The position numbers were made by a program, and so were the translations under genes. This document shows, one piece after another, positions 16,158-24,361 of a stretch of 64,000 bases of DNA (positions are counted from its first letter, which is position 1; every line of letters begins with the position of its first letter). This DNA comes from Streptomyces sp. NBC_00620. GTDB taxonomy: Bacteria > Actinomycetota > Actinomycetes > Streptomycetales > Streptomycetaceae. The notes beneath the pieces are model-generated. The model saw only the letters and a program-made list of their open reading frames with translations, was not told where the DNA came from and searched no databases. The stretch is taken from contig NZ_JAPENY010000001.1 of assembly GCF_026341825.1 (NCBI RefSeq), positions 1,426,001-1,490,000 of the forward strand, in the 5' to 3' direction.

Positions 16158-16433
16158 ATGAACAACACCGTACGGCCCGGCTGGGTGAAGGGCTCGGCCC
16201 TGCTCGCTGCGGTGACTATGGGCATATGGGCGACCTGGTGCAGCGCGATCCTCCTGATCGGGGGACGGCTGCCCCTCCTTGAACTGCAGGTGGTCAAGGG
16301 CGACATCCTCGCCTTCCTCCTGATGCTGTTCATCGGCGAGCCGATCTTCATCACGCTCGCCTACTGGACGACCATGCTCATCCTGTTGCCGATCACGCTC
16401 CTGACGGCCGGGCGAGCCAGGAACCGGTCATGA
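16158..16433 (+). CDS. Small membrane protein, unknown
   Basis: A 91-aa protein with two or three hydrophobic segments (GSALLAAVTMGIWATWCSAI, GDILAFLLMLFIGEPIFITL, MLILLPITLLTA). GGGAGG stands 5 nt before the ATG. Its stop overlaps the start of the LexA-like gene by 4 bp. Not recognised; position near an att end and coupling to a regulator suggest mobile-element origin. Confidence 0.6.
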   Translation: MNNTVRPGWVKGSALLAAVTMGIWATWCSAILLIGGRLPLLELQVVKGDILAFLLMLFIGEPIFITLAYWTTMLILLPITLLTAGRARNRS

Positions 16434-16645
16434 TCTACCCCCTCACCGACCGCCAAGAGCGCATCCTCCGGTGCATACGGGAGTGGATCGCCGAACACGG
16501 CGAGGCCCCGAGCATCCGCGAGATCGGGAAGCAGGTCGGGCTGAGCAGCCCGTCATCGGTGCTCCACCAGCTCAACCAGCTTGAGAAGCGCGGACTCCTC
16601 TCCCGCGAGCGGCGTGCCTCGCGCGCGAGCCGGCTCGCCCGCTGA
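16430..16645 (+). CDS. LexA-type winged-helix protein (DNA-binding domain only)
   Basis: A 71-aa protein that matches only the N-terminal DNA-binding domain of LexA: LTDRQERILRCIREWIAEHG, APSIREIGKQVGLSSPSSVL, HQLNQLEKRGLLSRE. The autoproteolytic S24 peptidase domain is absent, so it cannot be RecA-cleaved. It is coupled to the membrane protein by an ATGA overlap. Stand-alone LexA-like HTH proteins occur in Streptomyces integrative elements and plasmids. Likely a local regulator. Confidence 0.75.
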   Translation: MIYPLTDRQERILRCIREWIAEHGEAPSIREIGKQVGLSSPSSVLHQLNQLEKRGLLSRERRASRASRLAR

Positions 16646-16667
16646 CTCCTGCGTCTGCGCGGGCCGT

Positions 16668-16892
16668 TTACTCGCCGGGGGAGCCATCGTTCCCGGCGGG
16701 GTTGTCGGTAGCCTCGCCGAGGGCCTGCCCGCCCCGCATCTCTCTCTGCAGCCGATGGACCGCGAGGCGCAGATCAAACAGCGTCCGCCACAGCCTACGG
16801 TCGCCGCCCTGGGCCAGCTCTTCGGCTTTGTCTATCTGGGCCGCCATGCGGTCCACCCGGTGCAGGACCTGCTCGTAATCCAGATGGCTCAC
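16668..16892 (-). CDS. Small helical hypothetical protein
   Basis: A 74-aa protein, MSHLDYEQVLHRVDRMAAQI then DKAEELAQGGDRRLWRTLFD, strongly helical with heptad-like spacing, ending in a Gly/Asn-rich tail. GAGGGGAG is 16-23 nt before the ATG, a little far. It faces the LexA-like gene. Not recognised; moderate confidence that it is a gene. Confidence 0.45.
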   Translation of the reverse strand: MSHLDYEQVLHRVDRMAAQIDKAEELAQGGDRRLWRTLFDLRLAVHRLQREMRGGQALGEATDNPAGNDGSPGE

Positions 16893-17089
16893 GACGCTCT
16901 GCTCCCCTCCGGCCGACGGCCGCTGTCCAGGGCAGTGCGGTTCATCCCACGTCGCGCGGGCCCGGGCAAGACTTGGGACCTGTCAAAACCGGTCAGTCAC
17001 GACGCCGCCGATCGTTCCGCCGGAGCCAAGTGAATTTCGCACGCTGGCCGGGAGCGGCGACAAGTCCTTGATGGGGTGTCATGCACGGC

Positions 17090-17122
17090 TGTCCACCGGT
17101 TGTCCACCGGTTGTCCACCGGG
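17090..17122. repeat. Three 11-bp tandem repeats inside the right end
   Basis: TGTCCACCGGT, TGTCCACCGGT, TGTCCACCGGG in direct orientation, the same unit and orientation as at 2212-2233. Read with the preceding T, the core TTGTCCACC differs from a DnaA box (TTGTCCACA) at one base. The surrounding gap 16893-17277 also has an inverted repeat GGTCAGAGG/CCTCTGACC at 17171-17179 and 17212-17220, and no gene. Confidence 0.6.
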
Positions 17123-17216
17123 ACCCTTGGCGCGAGCCTGACCCTACTCTCCCAGGTGAGCAAAAGAGCAGGTCAGAGGCTTAGACCGGCAATGCCGTCA
17201 CAGAAACCACACCTCT

Positions 17217-17232
17217 GACCTACGCATTACGA
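17217..17232. repeat. Extra copy of the att core inside the right end
   Basis: GACCTACGCATTACGA is identical to the anticodon-region segment of tRNA-Thr at 17353-17368, 136 bp away. It may be the real crossover core of an earlier insertion or a nested att site. Confidence 0.5.
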
Positions 17233-17277
17233 TCCGAAGGCAACCAGGGCCCGATTTACGGAGATTCCAAGGTCACA

Positions 17278-17369
17278 AAAAAGCAAAAGCCCCAGGTCAC
17301 GGCGAGTGAGTCCTGAGGCTTCTACAGAGCCGCCTTCGGGATTCGAACCCGAGACCTACGCATTACGAG
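17278..17369. repeat. Right att copy, overlapping the 3' part of tRNA-Thr
   Basis: Matches 2002-2093 at 91 of 92 positions. It includes tRNA positions 17328-17369 and 50 bp of downstream flank. Confidence 0.9.
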
Positions 17370-17401
17370 TGCGTTGCTCTGGCCATCTGAGCTAAGGCGG
17401 C
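17328..17401 (-). tRNA. tRNA-Thr (anticodon CGT)
   Basis: A 74-nt cloverleaf on the minus strand: acceptor GCCGCCT/AGGCGGC, D stem GCTC/GAGC, anticodon stem ACGCA/TGCGT with loop CTCGTAA (anticodon CGT), T stem TCGGG/CCCGA with loop TTCGAAT, discriminator T. CCA is not encoded. It is the insertion site of the island and has been kept intact at the right end. Confidence 0.95.
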
Positions 17402-17507
17402 GCGCCGTCCGCACTATGGTGCGATCAGCAACGCGGGTAAGTCTACACAGTTTCCGGGGGTGCTCCGAACACGCCCCGGGAGACCGCACCTGGGGTATGC
17501 GGCAGGC

Positions 17508-19136
17508 CTATGAGCAGCGCTTTCCCTTGGTGGCGGGGGTGCCCTTGAGGAGGTAGCGGTTGATCGTGGAGTCGATGCAGTCGCTGCCGCGGCCGTAGGC
17601 GGTGTGGCCGTCGCCGACGTAGGTGAGAAGGGTGGCGGAGGAGAGCTGGGAGGCGAGGCCCTGGGCCCAGGGGTACGGGGTGGCGGGGTCGCGGGTGGTG
17701 CCGACCACGAGGATCGGGGCGGCGCCCTTCGCCTCGATGCGATGGGGTTCGCCCGTGGGCTTCACCGGCCAGTACCCGCAGTTCAGGGAGGCCCAGGCCA
17801 GGCCCTCACCGAAGACGGGGGACATCTTCTCGAAAGAGGGGAGCGCCTTCTCCACCTGGTCGGGGCGGGAGAAGGCAGCCGGCAGGTCGAGGCAGTTCAC
17901 GGCCGCGTTGGCGAACATCAGGTTGGCGTACCTGCCGTCGGCGTCGCGCTCGTAGTAACTGTCGGAGAGGGAGAGCAGGCCCGCGCCGTCCTTCTCCTTC
18001 ATCGCCGCGGTGAGCGCCTCGCGCAACTGCTGCCAGGCCGCCTCGTCGTACATCGCCGCGATCACACCCGTCGTCGCGAGCGCCTCGCCGAGTTCGCGGC
18101 CGTCCGCGTCGCCCGCCGGGATCGGAGCCGCGTCGAGCTGCTGGAAGAAGGCCTTGATGTTCTTGCCCGCCTGGTCCGCACTGGTTCCCGTGCCGCCCAG
18201 CGGGCAGTCGCTCCGGCCTACGCAGTCCTTCGCGAACGACTGAAAAGCCGTCTCGAAGCCCGCCGTCTGCCCCTCGGTCAGCTTGCGGGCACTGAGCGAG
18301 GGATCCATCGCGCCGTCCAGGACCAGCCGGCCCACCCTGTCGGGAAAGAGCCCGGCGTACGTCGCCCCGAGGAACGTTCCGTACGACGCCCCCACGTACG
18401 TCAGCTTCTTGTCGCCCAGCACGGCCCGCAGCATGTCCATGTCGCGGGCCGTCTCCACCGTGGAGACGTGCCTCAGCAGGTCGGGCGAGTGCTGCCCGCA
18501 CCCTTCCGCGAACTGCTTGTAGGCGTCGACCAGTTGGTCCGTCTCCTGCCCGTCGTCGGGGGTGGTGTCCGTCTGCGTGTACGTGTCCATCTCACGGCCG
18601 GTGAGGCACTCGACCGGCTCGCTGCGGGCCACGCCGCGCGGGTCGACGGCGACCATGTCGTAGCGGGCGCGGACCTCCGCGGGGTAGCCGATGCCGGCGT
18701 ACGCCTGGAGGTAGCCGACCGCCGAGCCGCCCGGCCCGCCCGGGTTGACCAGCAGCGAACCGAGTCGCTTCCCCGGACCTGTGGCCTTCTTGCGGGAGAC
18801 GGCCAGCCGGATGTCGCCCGAAGCCGGCTTCGCATAGTCCAGCGGCGCCTTCATCGTGGCGCACTCGAAGCCGGGCACACCGCAGGTACGCCAGGTCAGC
18901 TTCTGCCCGTAGTACCGCGACAGTGCCGCCGGTGTGGAACTGGGCAGCGCGGCCAGCGCCGAGTCCGCCGTCGACGCCGTGGTCGAACTCCCCGAGGAGC
19001 AGGCCGAGACGAGCAGTGCGGTGGCGGCCAGCAGCACGCCGCCCACCCGGAGGGACCGCGACGGCGTACGGGGCGGCCTAGGGGAACTGATCGGCCGGCC
19101 GGACCGGGCCGGCCGAGGAGTGCGCCTGATGTACAT
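17508..19136 (-). CDS. Secreted alpha/beta hydrolase (tripeptidyl aminopeptidase-like lipoprotein)
   Basis: A 542-aa protein with an Arg/Pro-rich N-terminus, hydrophobic segment and lipobox (LLAATALLVSAC). The alpha/beta-hydrolase core has the oxyanion loop LLVNPGGPGGSA, nucleophile motif VGASYGTFLGATYA with the Ser of GASYG, and late His in VGDGHTAYGRGSDC. The C-terminal TAP-like cap region (PILVVGTTRDPATPYPWAQG) is typical of the Streptomyces SlpD/SlpE/Tap family that removes N-terminal peptides from exported proteins. Conserved Cys pairs (WRTCGVPGFECA, and terminal KRCS) suggest disulfides. Start at 19136 places the signal peptide at the N-terminus; RBS is weak. Confidence 0.85.
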   Translation of the reverse strand: MYIRRTPRPARSGRPISSPRPPRTPSRSLRVGGVLLAATALLVSACSSGSSTTASTADSALAALPSSTPAALSRYYGQKLTWRTCGVPGFECATMKAPLDYAKPASGDIRLAVSRKKATGPGKRLGSLLVNPGGPGGSAVGYLQAYAGIGYPAEVRARYDMVAVDPRGVARSEPVECLTGREMDTYTQTDTTPDDGQETDQLVDAYKQFAEGCGQHSPDLLRHVSTVETARDMDMLRAVLGDKKLTYVGASYGTFLGATYAGLFPDRVGRLVLDGAMDPSLSARKLTEGQTAGFETAFQSFAKDCVGRSDCPLGGTGTSADQAGKNIKAFFQQLDAAPIPAGDADGRELGEALATTGVIAAMYDEAAWQQLREALTAAMKEKDGAGLLSLSDSYYERDADGRYANLMFANAAVNCLDLPAAFSRPDQVEKALPSFEKMSPVFGEGLAWASLNCGYWPVKPTGEPHRIEAKGAAPILVVGTTRDPATPYPWAQGLASQLSSATLLTYVGDGHTAYGRGSDCIDSTINRYLLKGTPATKGKRCS

Positions 19137-19271
19137 CTCGCGAGCGTAACCTTGCGCGACCAATTGATCACCATCAGTTGCCCAAGCGCCTCGTTTGAGT
19201 GATGCGGTCAACCAGTCACGCCGACCAGGCCTGCATCACTGGGTACATGGACCACGCAGACCTCGCCGGTA

Positions 19272-19375
19272 GGGCCCAAAAGCCGGAGGCCGGAGGCCCG
19301 GAGACCCCGGAAGCCCGAAGCCCGCGGAAGCCGGAAGCCCGGAGCCGGAGACCCCGATACCGGGGATACCGGGAC
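19272..19375. repeat. Imperfect GGAAGCCCGGA-type repeats between hydrolase and delta' genes
   Basis: Reiterated ggaggcccgga, ggaagcccgaa and ggaagccggaagcccgga words followed by a dyad GATACCGGGGATACCGGG. It occupies most of the 243-bp gap between two minus-strand genes. Probably slippage-prone spacer; may fold as a terminator for the delta' gene. Confidence 0.5.
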
Positions 19376-19379
19376 GCCG

Positions 19380-20585
19380 TCAGCCCGCCCGCAGCGCCAT
19401 CGTCATCGCCTCCACCGCGAGCAGCGGAGCCACATTGCGGTCGAGGGCCTCGCGGCACGCGGCGATCGCGTCGATGCGGCGCAGGGTCGCCTCCGGTGGG
19501 CCACCGCGGGCCAGCCGCTCCAGGACGTCCTCGGACTCCGTGTTGGCGAGAGCCACACGCGAGCCGAGCTGGAGGGCGAGGACGTCGCGGTAGAACCCGG
19601 TGAGGTCGATCAGGGCCAGGTCCAGTGCATCGCGCTGCGTACGCGTTCTTCGGCGCTTCTGGTTGTCCTCGAGCTCCTTCATGACGCCCGCGGTGCCACG
19701 GGGCATACGGCCGCCCTGTGCCCCGCCGAGCGCGGCCTTCATGTCCTCGGTCTCCTTCACGTCGACTTCCTCGGCGAGCTGCTTGGCGTCCTCGGACGCC
19801 GTGTCGATCAGCTCCTGGGCCGCCTTGAGGCAGCCGCCGATGTCGTCGATCCGGAGCGGCAGCTTGAGGACGGCGGCCCGGCGCTCGCGGGCGCGCGGGT
19901 CCGTGGCAAGGCGGCGGGCCCGGCCGATGTGGCCCTGCGTCGCGCGGGCAGCGACCGCCGCCACGCCGGGCTCGATGCCGTCACGGCGTACGAGGATGTC
20001 GGCCACCGCGTCCACGGGCGGGGTGCGGAGCGTGAGCAGGCGGCAGCGGGAGCGGATGGTGGGCAGGACGTCCTCGATGGACGGGGCGCACAGGAGCCAG
20101 ACCGTACGGGGAGCGGGTTCCTCCACGGCCTTCAGCAGGACGTTGCCCGCGCCCTCGGTGAGGCGGTCGGCGTCCTCCAGGACGATGACCTGCCAGCGGC
20201 CGGTGGCCGGGGACAGCTGGGCGCGGCGGACCAGGTCGCGGGTCTCCTTCACGCCGATGGAGAGCATGTCGGTGCGGACGATCTGCACATCGGCGTGGGT
20301 GCCGACCAGGCTGGTGTGGCAGCCGTCGCAGAAGCCGCAGCCGGGGATGCCGCCCAGCGCGCGGTCGGGGCTCACGCACTGGAGGGCGGCCGCGAACGCC
20401 CGCGCCGCCGTGGAACGGCCCGAGCCGGGCGGGCCGGTGAACAGCCATGCGTGCGTCATCTTGGACGCCTCGGGCGGCGGGGTGTTCGAGGTGATTGCCG
20501 TGACGAGGGCGTCGGCGTCACGGGCAGCGGCGGCGAGCTGCTCGCTCACCTTCTCCTGGCCCACCAGGTCGTCCCACACGGGCAC
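19380..20585 (-). CDS. holB: DNA polymerase III subunit delta'
   Basis: A 401-aa clamp-loader subunit. Start GTG gives MPVWDDLVGQEKVSEQLAAA, the conserved N-terminus; the longer frame lacks sense. Walker A: HAWLFTGPPGSGRSTAARAF, with Arg where the ATPase-active subunits have Lys, as usual for a non-hydrolysing delta'. The zinc-binding region has four Cys (LQCVSPDRALGGIPGCGFCD, GCHTS). VIVLEDADRLTEGAGNVLLK is Walker B-like, and the sensor 1 area is LCAPSIEDVLPTIRSRCRLL. It loads the sliding clamp. The thymidylate kinase fusion lies upstream on the same strand, as in other actinobacteria. Confidence 0.93.
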   Translation of the reverse strand: MPVWDDLVGQEKVSEQLAAAARDADALVTAITSNTPPPEASKMTHAWLFTGPPGSGRSTAARAFAAALQCVSPDRALGGIPGCGFCDGCHTSLVGTHADVQIVRTDMLSIGVKETRDLVRRAQLSPATGRWQVIVLEDADRLTEGAGNVLLKAVEEPAPRTVWLLCAPSIEDVLPTIRSRCRLLTLRTPPVDAVADILVRRDGIEPGVAAVAARATQGHIGRARRLATDPRARERRAAVLKLPLRIDDIGGCLKAAQELIDTASEDAKQLAEEVDVKETEDMKAALGGAQGGRMPRGTAGVMKELEDNQKRRRTRTQRDALDLALIDLTGFYRDVLALQLGSRVALANTESEDVLERLARGGPPEATLRRIDAIAACREALDRNVAPLLAVEAMTMALRAG

Positions 20586-20689
20586 GGGGCACCGCCCTTC
20601 CGTCGCACTTCGCCTTGCCGGATCCATTGTGCGGGTCGCCACTGACAACGGGTCCCCGGACCGGCGGCCGACGGCTACGACCGCCACCC

Positions 20690-20818
20690 TTCAGCTGCCG
20701 CAGCCACCGGCTCCAACAGCTGCGGCCACCGGTCTCACAGCCGCGGCCAACGGCCCAAGAACCGCGGCCGCCGATCTCAACAGCTGCGTCCGCCGGTTCC
20801 CGCACCGCAGCCCGCCGG
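20690..20818. repeat. Degenerate 20-25-bp GC-rich repeats between delta' and thymidylate kinase genes
   Basis: Repeated words of the form acagctgcggccaccggtct with small changes, about five times, fill the intergenic gap. No gene or clear terminator seen. Confidence 0.45.
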
Positions 20819-20821
20819 ATC

Positions 20822-23800
20822 TCAGCGGCGCTGGTCGCCCCGCCCCCGCCCCTCGTCCCAGTCGTCGTCCTCGCGCGGGCCCAGCAACTCGTCCGCCAGC
20901 GTCGGGAGATCGTCGAGCGGTGTCTCCTCCGCCCAGTCGGAGCGAGGGCGTCGACGCGGGGTGCCCTCGGCGTCGACCTGGGGCAGCTCGCGCGTACGGT
21001 CGCCGGAATCGTCGGACCCCTGGGCCGCGCGCTCGTCGCGGAAGTAGCCCGGCGGCACCCGATCCGAGGGATCACTCGCTGACTTGCCCGCACCCGCGTC
21101 CCGAACCGGAGGCAGCACAGCCGTCTCATCCGCAGCACCCGAAGTCACCGGCGGCAGCACGGCCGTCTCATCCGCAGCCCTGCCACGCACCGGCGGCAGC
21201 ACAGCCGTTTCGTCCGCAGCCCTGTCCCGAACCGGAGGCAGCACAGCGGTCTCGTCCGCCGGCCCCGAAGTCACCGGCGGCAGCACCGCGGTCTCGTCCG
21301 CAGCCCGCTCAGGCACAGGCGGCTGCGGCAGCTTGGCCGTCTCCTCGGAGTCGGACCGCGAACCAGAACGAGCACCCGCCCCGGAACCGGACCGCACACC
21401 GCCCCGGCCCTCATCACCCCGCACCGGCCGCAGCACCGCCGTGTCGTCCAACGCCCGGGCAGACCCGCCCGACGGCGCCACGACCGGCGTAGGCACGGTC
21501 GTCTCGTTGTCAGGCGCGGCCGAAGCAGAACCCGCCGAACCGGAAGCGGCAGCCGAGGCCGAAGCCGAAGCGGCAGCCTCCACCGCCGCAGCTTCGGCAG
21601 CCACCGCAGCGGCCGCGGCCGCCGAAGCCGCCGCCGCTTCCGCCGCCCCCCGCCGAGCCTCCTCCGCCCGCAGCAACGCCTCCTCGGCCTTCCGCTGCTT
21701 CTCCAAGCGGCGCGCCTCCGCCTCGGCACGCAGCCGCGCCTCCTCGGCGGCCTGCCTGCGCAGACGCTCCTGCTCGGCGGCCCTGACCTGCTCCTCCGCC
21801 AGCTTGCGGGCCTGCTCCTCCTCGGCACGGCGGCGAGCCTCCTCGGCACGCTGCCTGGCCTCCTCCGCCTGGCGCTCGGCCTCGCGCCGCTGGGCCTCCT
21901 CCAGCTCGCGCTGCTTGCGCTCCTCTTCCTCCGCACGCAGCCTGGCGAGCTGCTCCTGGCGCTCGCGCTCCAGGCGCTCCTCCTCGGCCTTGCGCGCGGC
22001 CTCCTCCTCGGCCTTCCGCCGGGCCTCTTCCTCAGCCGCCTTGCGAGCCTCCTCCTGCGCCTTCACCTCGGCCTCGGAGAGGGGCAGCATCACGTCGAGC
22101 CGATGCCGTACGACGGTGGTGACCGCCTCGGGCTCCTGCGCGGCGTCGACGACGAGGTAGCGCCCCGGGTCGGCGGCGGCGAGCGTCAGGAAACCGGACC
22201 GCACGCGCGCGTGGAACTCGGCGGGCTCCGACTCCAGCCGGTCCGGCGCCTCCGTGAACCGCTCACGAGCCGCTTCCGGCGAGACGTCAAGCAGCACCGT
22301 CAGATGCGGGACGAGCCCGTCCGTGGCCCAGCGCGAGATCCGCGCGATCTCGGTCGGCGACAGATCGCGGCCCGCCCCCTGGTACGCCACCGAGGAGTCG
22401 ATGTACCGGTCGGAGATCACGACGGCCCCCCGCTCCAGCGCGGGCCGCACCACCGTGTCGACGTGCTCCGCGCGGTCGGCGGCGTACAGCAGCGCCTCCG
22501 CCCGGTGCGAAAGACCGGCCGACGACACGTCGAGGAGGATCGACCGCAGCCGCTTGCCCACCGGTGTGGCGCCCGGCTCCCGGGTCACCACGACCTCGTG
22601 GCCCTTGGCGCGGATCCACTCCGCGAGTGCCTCCGCCTGGGTCGACTTCCCGGCCCCGTCACCGCCCTCCAGAGCGATGAAGAACCCGGAGACGGCCGTG
22701 GCCTGCGCGGGGTCGTCGCCGCCGCGCAGCGCGTCCCGCAGGTCGTGCCGCAGCGGCACCCCGGAGCGGTCGTCGGCCTTGGCGAGCACCAGCGCGGCAA
22801 CTGGCAGCAGCAGCGCGCCGACCAGCATCAGGGTGAAGGCGGCGCCGCCGTGCGCGAACACGAACTTGCCGCTCTCCAGGCGGTGCGGACCGATCAGGGC
22901 CGCCACCACGGGCGCCACCAGCGCGCCGAGCGCCACGAACACTCGTACGACCGCGTGCAGATGCTCGGTCGTCCGCGCGCGCCGGTAGTCCTCGGTCTCC
23001 TGGTCGAGCAGCGCGTGCCCGGTGTTGGCGGCGACGCCCGCGCCGACGCCCGCGAAGCCGACGATCAGCAGCACGGTGGTGACGTCAGGGACCAGCCCGG
23101 CGGCCAGCAGCGCGATGCCGGTGAAGGCGATCGCCAGCGCGAGCAGCCTGCGCCGCGACAGCGACGGCACCACCGAGGAGGCCGTACGGATGCCGATGAC
23201 GACACCGCCGGTCAGCGCCAGCACCAGCAGCCCGTACGTCACCGGTCCGCCGCCCAGGTCCTTGGCGTGCAGCACGGAGACGGCGACGGCGGCCGAGATC
23301 GCCGCGGCGACGGCGGCACAGGCCAGCACAAGGAGCGGAATGGCGCCCGTACGGCCCGTGTCGACGACCGTGCCCGTCTTGGGGCGGCGCAGGCCCTCCA
23401 GCGGCGACCTGGCGCGCGGGGTGCGCGCGTCGGGCAGCTCGAGGAAGGTCAGCACCGACAGCGAGGCGGCGAACAGCCCGGCGGCGACGTACGAGGCGAG
23501 CGCCGCCTGGTGCAGGCCGAACCAGGCGATCCCGGCGCCCAGCAGGTTGTTGACGAGGGATACGACCACGAGCGCGGCGGCCGCGATCGGCACCGCCAGG
23601 AATCCCGTACGCAGCGACAGGCGCCGCAGCGCGTCCATGTGGTCCGGCAGCGGGCGCACCGTGGCGCCCTCCAGCGGCGGGGCGGGCAGCAGCGCGGGCG
23701 CCGCACTCTCCCGGCACACCGTCCAGAACCGCTCGGCGACTCCGGTCACGAAGGCGACGACCAGGATCACGGCGAGCGCGTCGTCCGGGGTCCAGTCGAT

Positions 23801-24211
23801 CCACAGGGGCGCGACGATCATGAGCGCGGCCCGCACGCCGTCCGCCCCGACCATGGTCCAGCGCCGGTCGAGCAGCCCCTCCTGGGAGGTCAGCGAGGTC
23901 AGCGGCCCGAGAAGTACGGCCCCGAAGAGCAGCGTCGCGAGCACACGTGCCCCGAAGACGGCCGCCACGGCGAGGGCGACTCCACGGTAGCCACCGCCGA
24001 AGGAACCCTCGGAGATCGCCGCCTGCAGGGCCAGGACGACAAGGACCAGCAGGGCCAGGGCGTCACCGACACCTCCCACGAGCTGGGCGCTCCACAGCCG
24101 TTTCAACTGCGGCTGGCGCAGCAGGGCGCGCACGGCGCGCTCCCGGGAATCTGCAACCAGGGCGTCGTCGGGGGCCGGGGTGTGGGCCGTTGGCTGCTCG
24201 GCTCGCGTCAT
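20822..24211 (-). CDS. tmk: MFS-like membrane protein fused to thymidylate kinase, with long charged and repeat tail
   Basis: An 1129-aa protein. Residues about 40-480 have roughly ten hydrophobic segments, MFS-like. Residues about 508-715 are dTMP kinase: P-loop FIALEGGDGAGKSTQAEALA (about 510-530), DRYIDSSVAYQGAGRDLSPT, and a lid-region Arg cluster (RERFTEAPDRLESEPAEFHA). The kinase makes dTDP for DNA synthesis. Next is an Ala/Glu/Arg coiled coil (about 720-870), an Ala-rich stretch, then five DETAVLPPV-type repeats, and a tail ending TPLDDLPTLADELLG. Actinobacterial orthologues share the fusion. The transport role is unknown. It sits upstream of holB on the same strand. Confidence 0.9.
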   Translation of the reverse strand: MTRAEQPTAHTPAPDDALVADSRERAVRALLRQPQLKRLWSAQLVGGVGDALALLVLVVLALQAAISEGSFGGGYRGVALAVAAVFGARVLATLLFGAVLLGPLTSLTSQEGLLDRRWTMVGADGVRAALMIVAPLWIDWTPDDALAVILVVAFVTGVAERFWTVCRESAAPALLPAPPLEGATVRPLPDHMDALRRLSLRTGFLAVPIAAAALVVVSLVNNLLGAGIAWFGLHQAALASYVAAGLFAASLSVLTFLELPDARTPRARSPLEGLRRPKTGTVVDTGRTGAIPLLVLACAAVAAAISAAVAVSVLHAKDLGGGPVTYGLLVLALTGGVVIGIRTASSVVPSLSRRRLLALAIAFTGIALLAAGLVPDVTTVLLIVGFAGVGAGVAANTGHALLDQETEDYRRARTTEHLHAVVRVFVALGALVAPVVAALIGPHRLESGKFVFAHGGAAFTLMLVGALLLPVAALVLAKADDRSGVPLRHDLRDALRGGDDPAQATAVSGFFIALEGGDGAGKSTQAEALAEWIRAKGHEVVVTREPGATPVGKRLRSILLDVSSAGLSHRAEALLYAADRAEHVDTVVRPALERGAVVISDRYIDSSVAYQGAGRDLSPTEIARISRWATDGLVPHLTVLLDVSPEAARERFTEAPDRLESEPAEFHARVRSGFLTLAAADPGRYLVVDAAQEPEAVTTVVRHRLDVMLPLSEAEVKAQEEARKAAEEEARRKAEEEAARKAEEERLERERQEQLARLRAEEEERKQRELEEAQRREAERQAEEARQRAEEARRRAEEEQARKLAEEQVRAAEQERLRRQAAEEARLRAEAEARRLEKQRKAEEALLRAEEARRGAAEAAAASAAAAAAVAAEAAAVEAAASASASAAASGSAGSASAAPDNETTVPTPVVAPSGGSARALDDTAVLRPVRGDEGRGGVRSGSGAGARSGSRSDSEETAKLPQPPVPERAADETAVLPPVTSGPADETAVLPPVRDRAADETAVLPPVRGRAADETAVLPPVTSGAADETAVLPPVRDAGAGKSASDPSDRVPPGYFRDERAAQGSDDSGDRTRELPQVDAEGTPRRRPRSDWAEETPLDDLPTLADELLGPREDDDWDEGRGRGDQRR
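21105..21320. repeat. Five tandem units encoding DETAVLPPV in the tmk tail
   Basis: Units of 42-51 bp, each coding for (A)ADETAVLPPV followed by a short variable linker (TSGP, RDR, RGR, TSGA, RD). Related single copies (DDTAVLRPV, EETAKLPQP) precede them. The constant Thr after two acidic residues looks like a kinase target or FHA-ligand motif; this is inference. Confidence 0.75.
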
Positions 24212-24266
24212 CCTGACAGCCTATCCGGACCCACTGACTCCCCGAAGGGGTGGCCGAACATACGGA

Positions 24267-24294
24267 CGCCCCCACACCAAAAGGTGTAGGGGCG
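24267..24294 (-). terminator. Hairpin after topA
   Basis: CGCCCC-ACACC stem, AAAA loop, GGTGT-GGGGCG with one internal mismatch, about 70 bp downstream of the topA stop on the minus strand and before the tmk start. Confidence 0.6.
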
Positions 24295-24361
24295 CACACG
24301 TGTCGGGCACATGGAGGACGGTTGCCGGGAAGGCACCCGCAAGCGCTGGCCCTCCGAAGCT

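Larger units (their letters stand above)
2002..17369. mobile_element. 15.3-kb genomic island in the 3' end of tRNA-Thr(CGT); decayed integrative element
   Basis: The boundaries are a 92-bp direct repeat with one mismatch (2002-2093 and 17278-17369). The right copy is the 3' part of an intact tRNA-Thr plus its downstream flank; the left copy is the displaced 3' fragment. This is the usual footprint of tyrosine-integrase insertion into a tRNA. Cargo near the ends (GntR-type HTH protein, 71-aa protein, LexA-like HTH with a small membrane protein) is of the kind found in actinomycete integrative conjugative elements (AICEs). No integrase, excisionase, replication initiator or FtsK-like transfer gene is present, so the element looks immobile. 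Several internal genes carry single-base frameshifts. Confidence 0.85.

Noticed and set aside
17090..17122. Chromosomal or plasmid origin based on DnaA-like units
   Set aside because: The units differ from the DnaA box at the last base, there are only five in the island, and no dnaA, dnaN or rep gene is near. Arm-type sites fit better.
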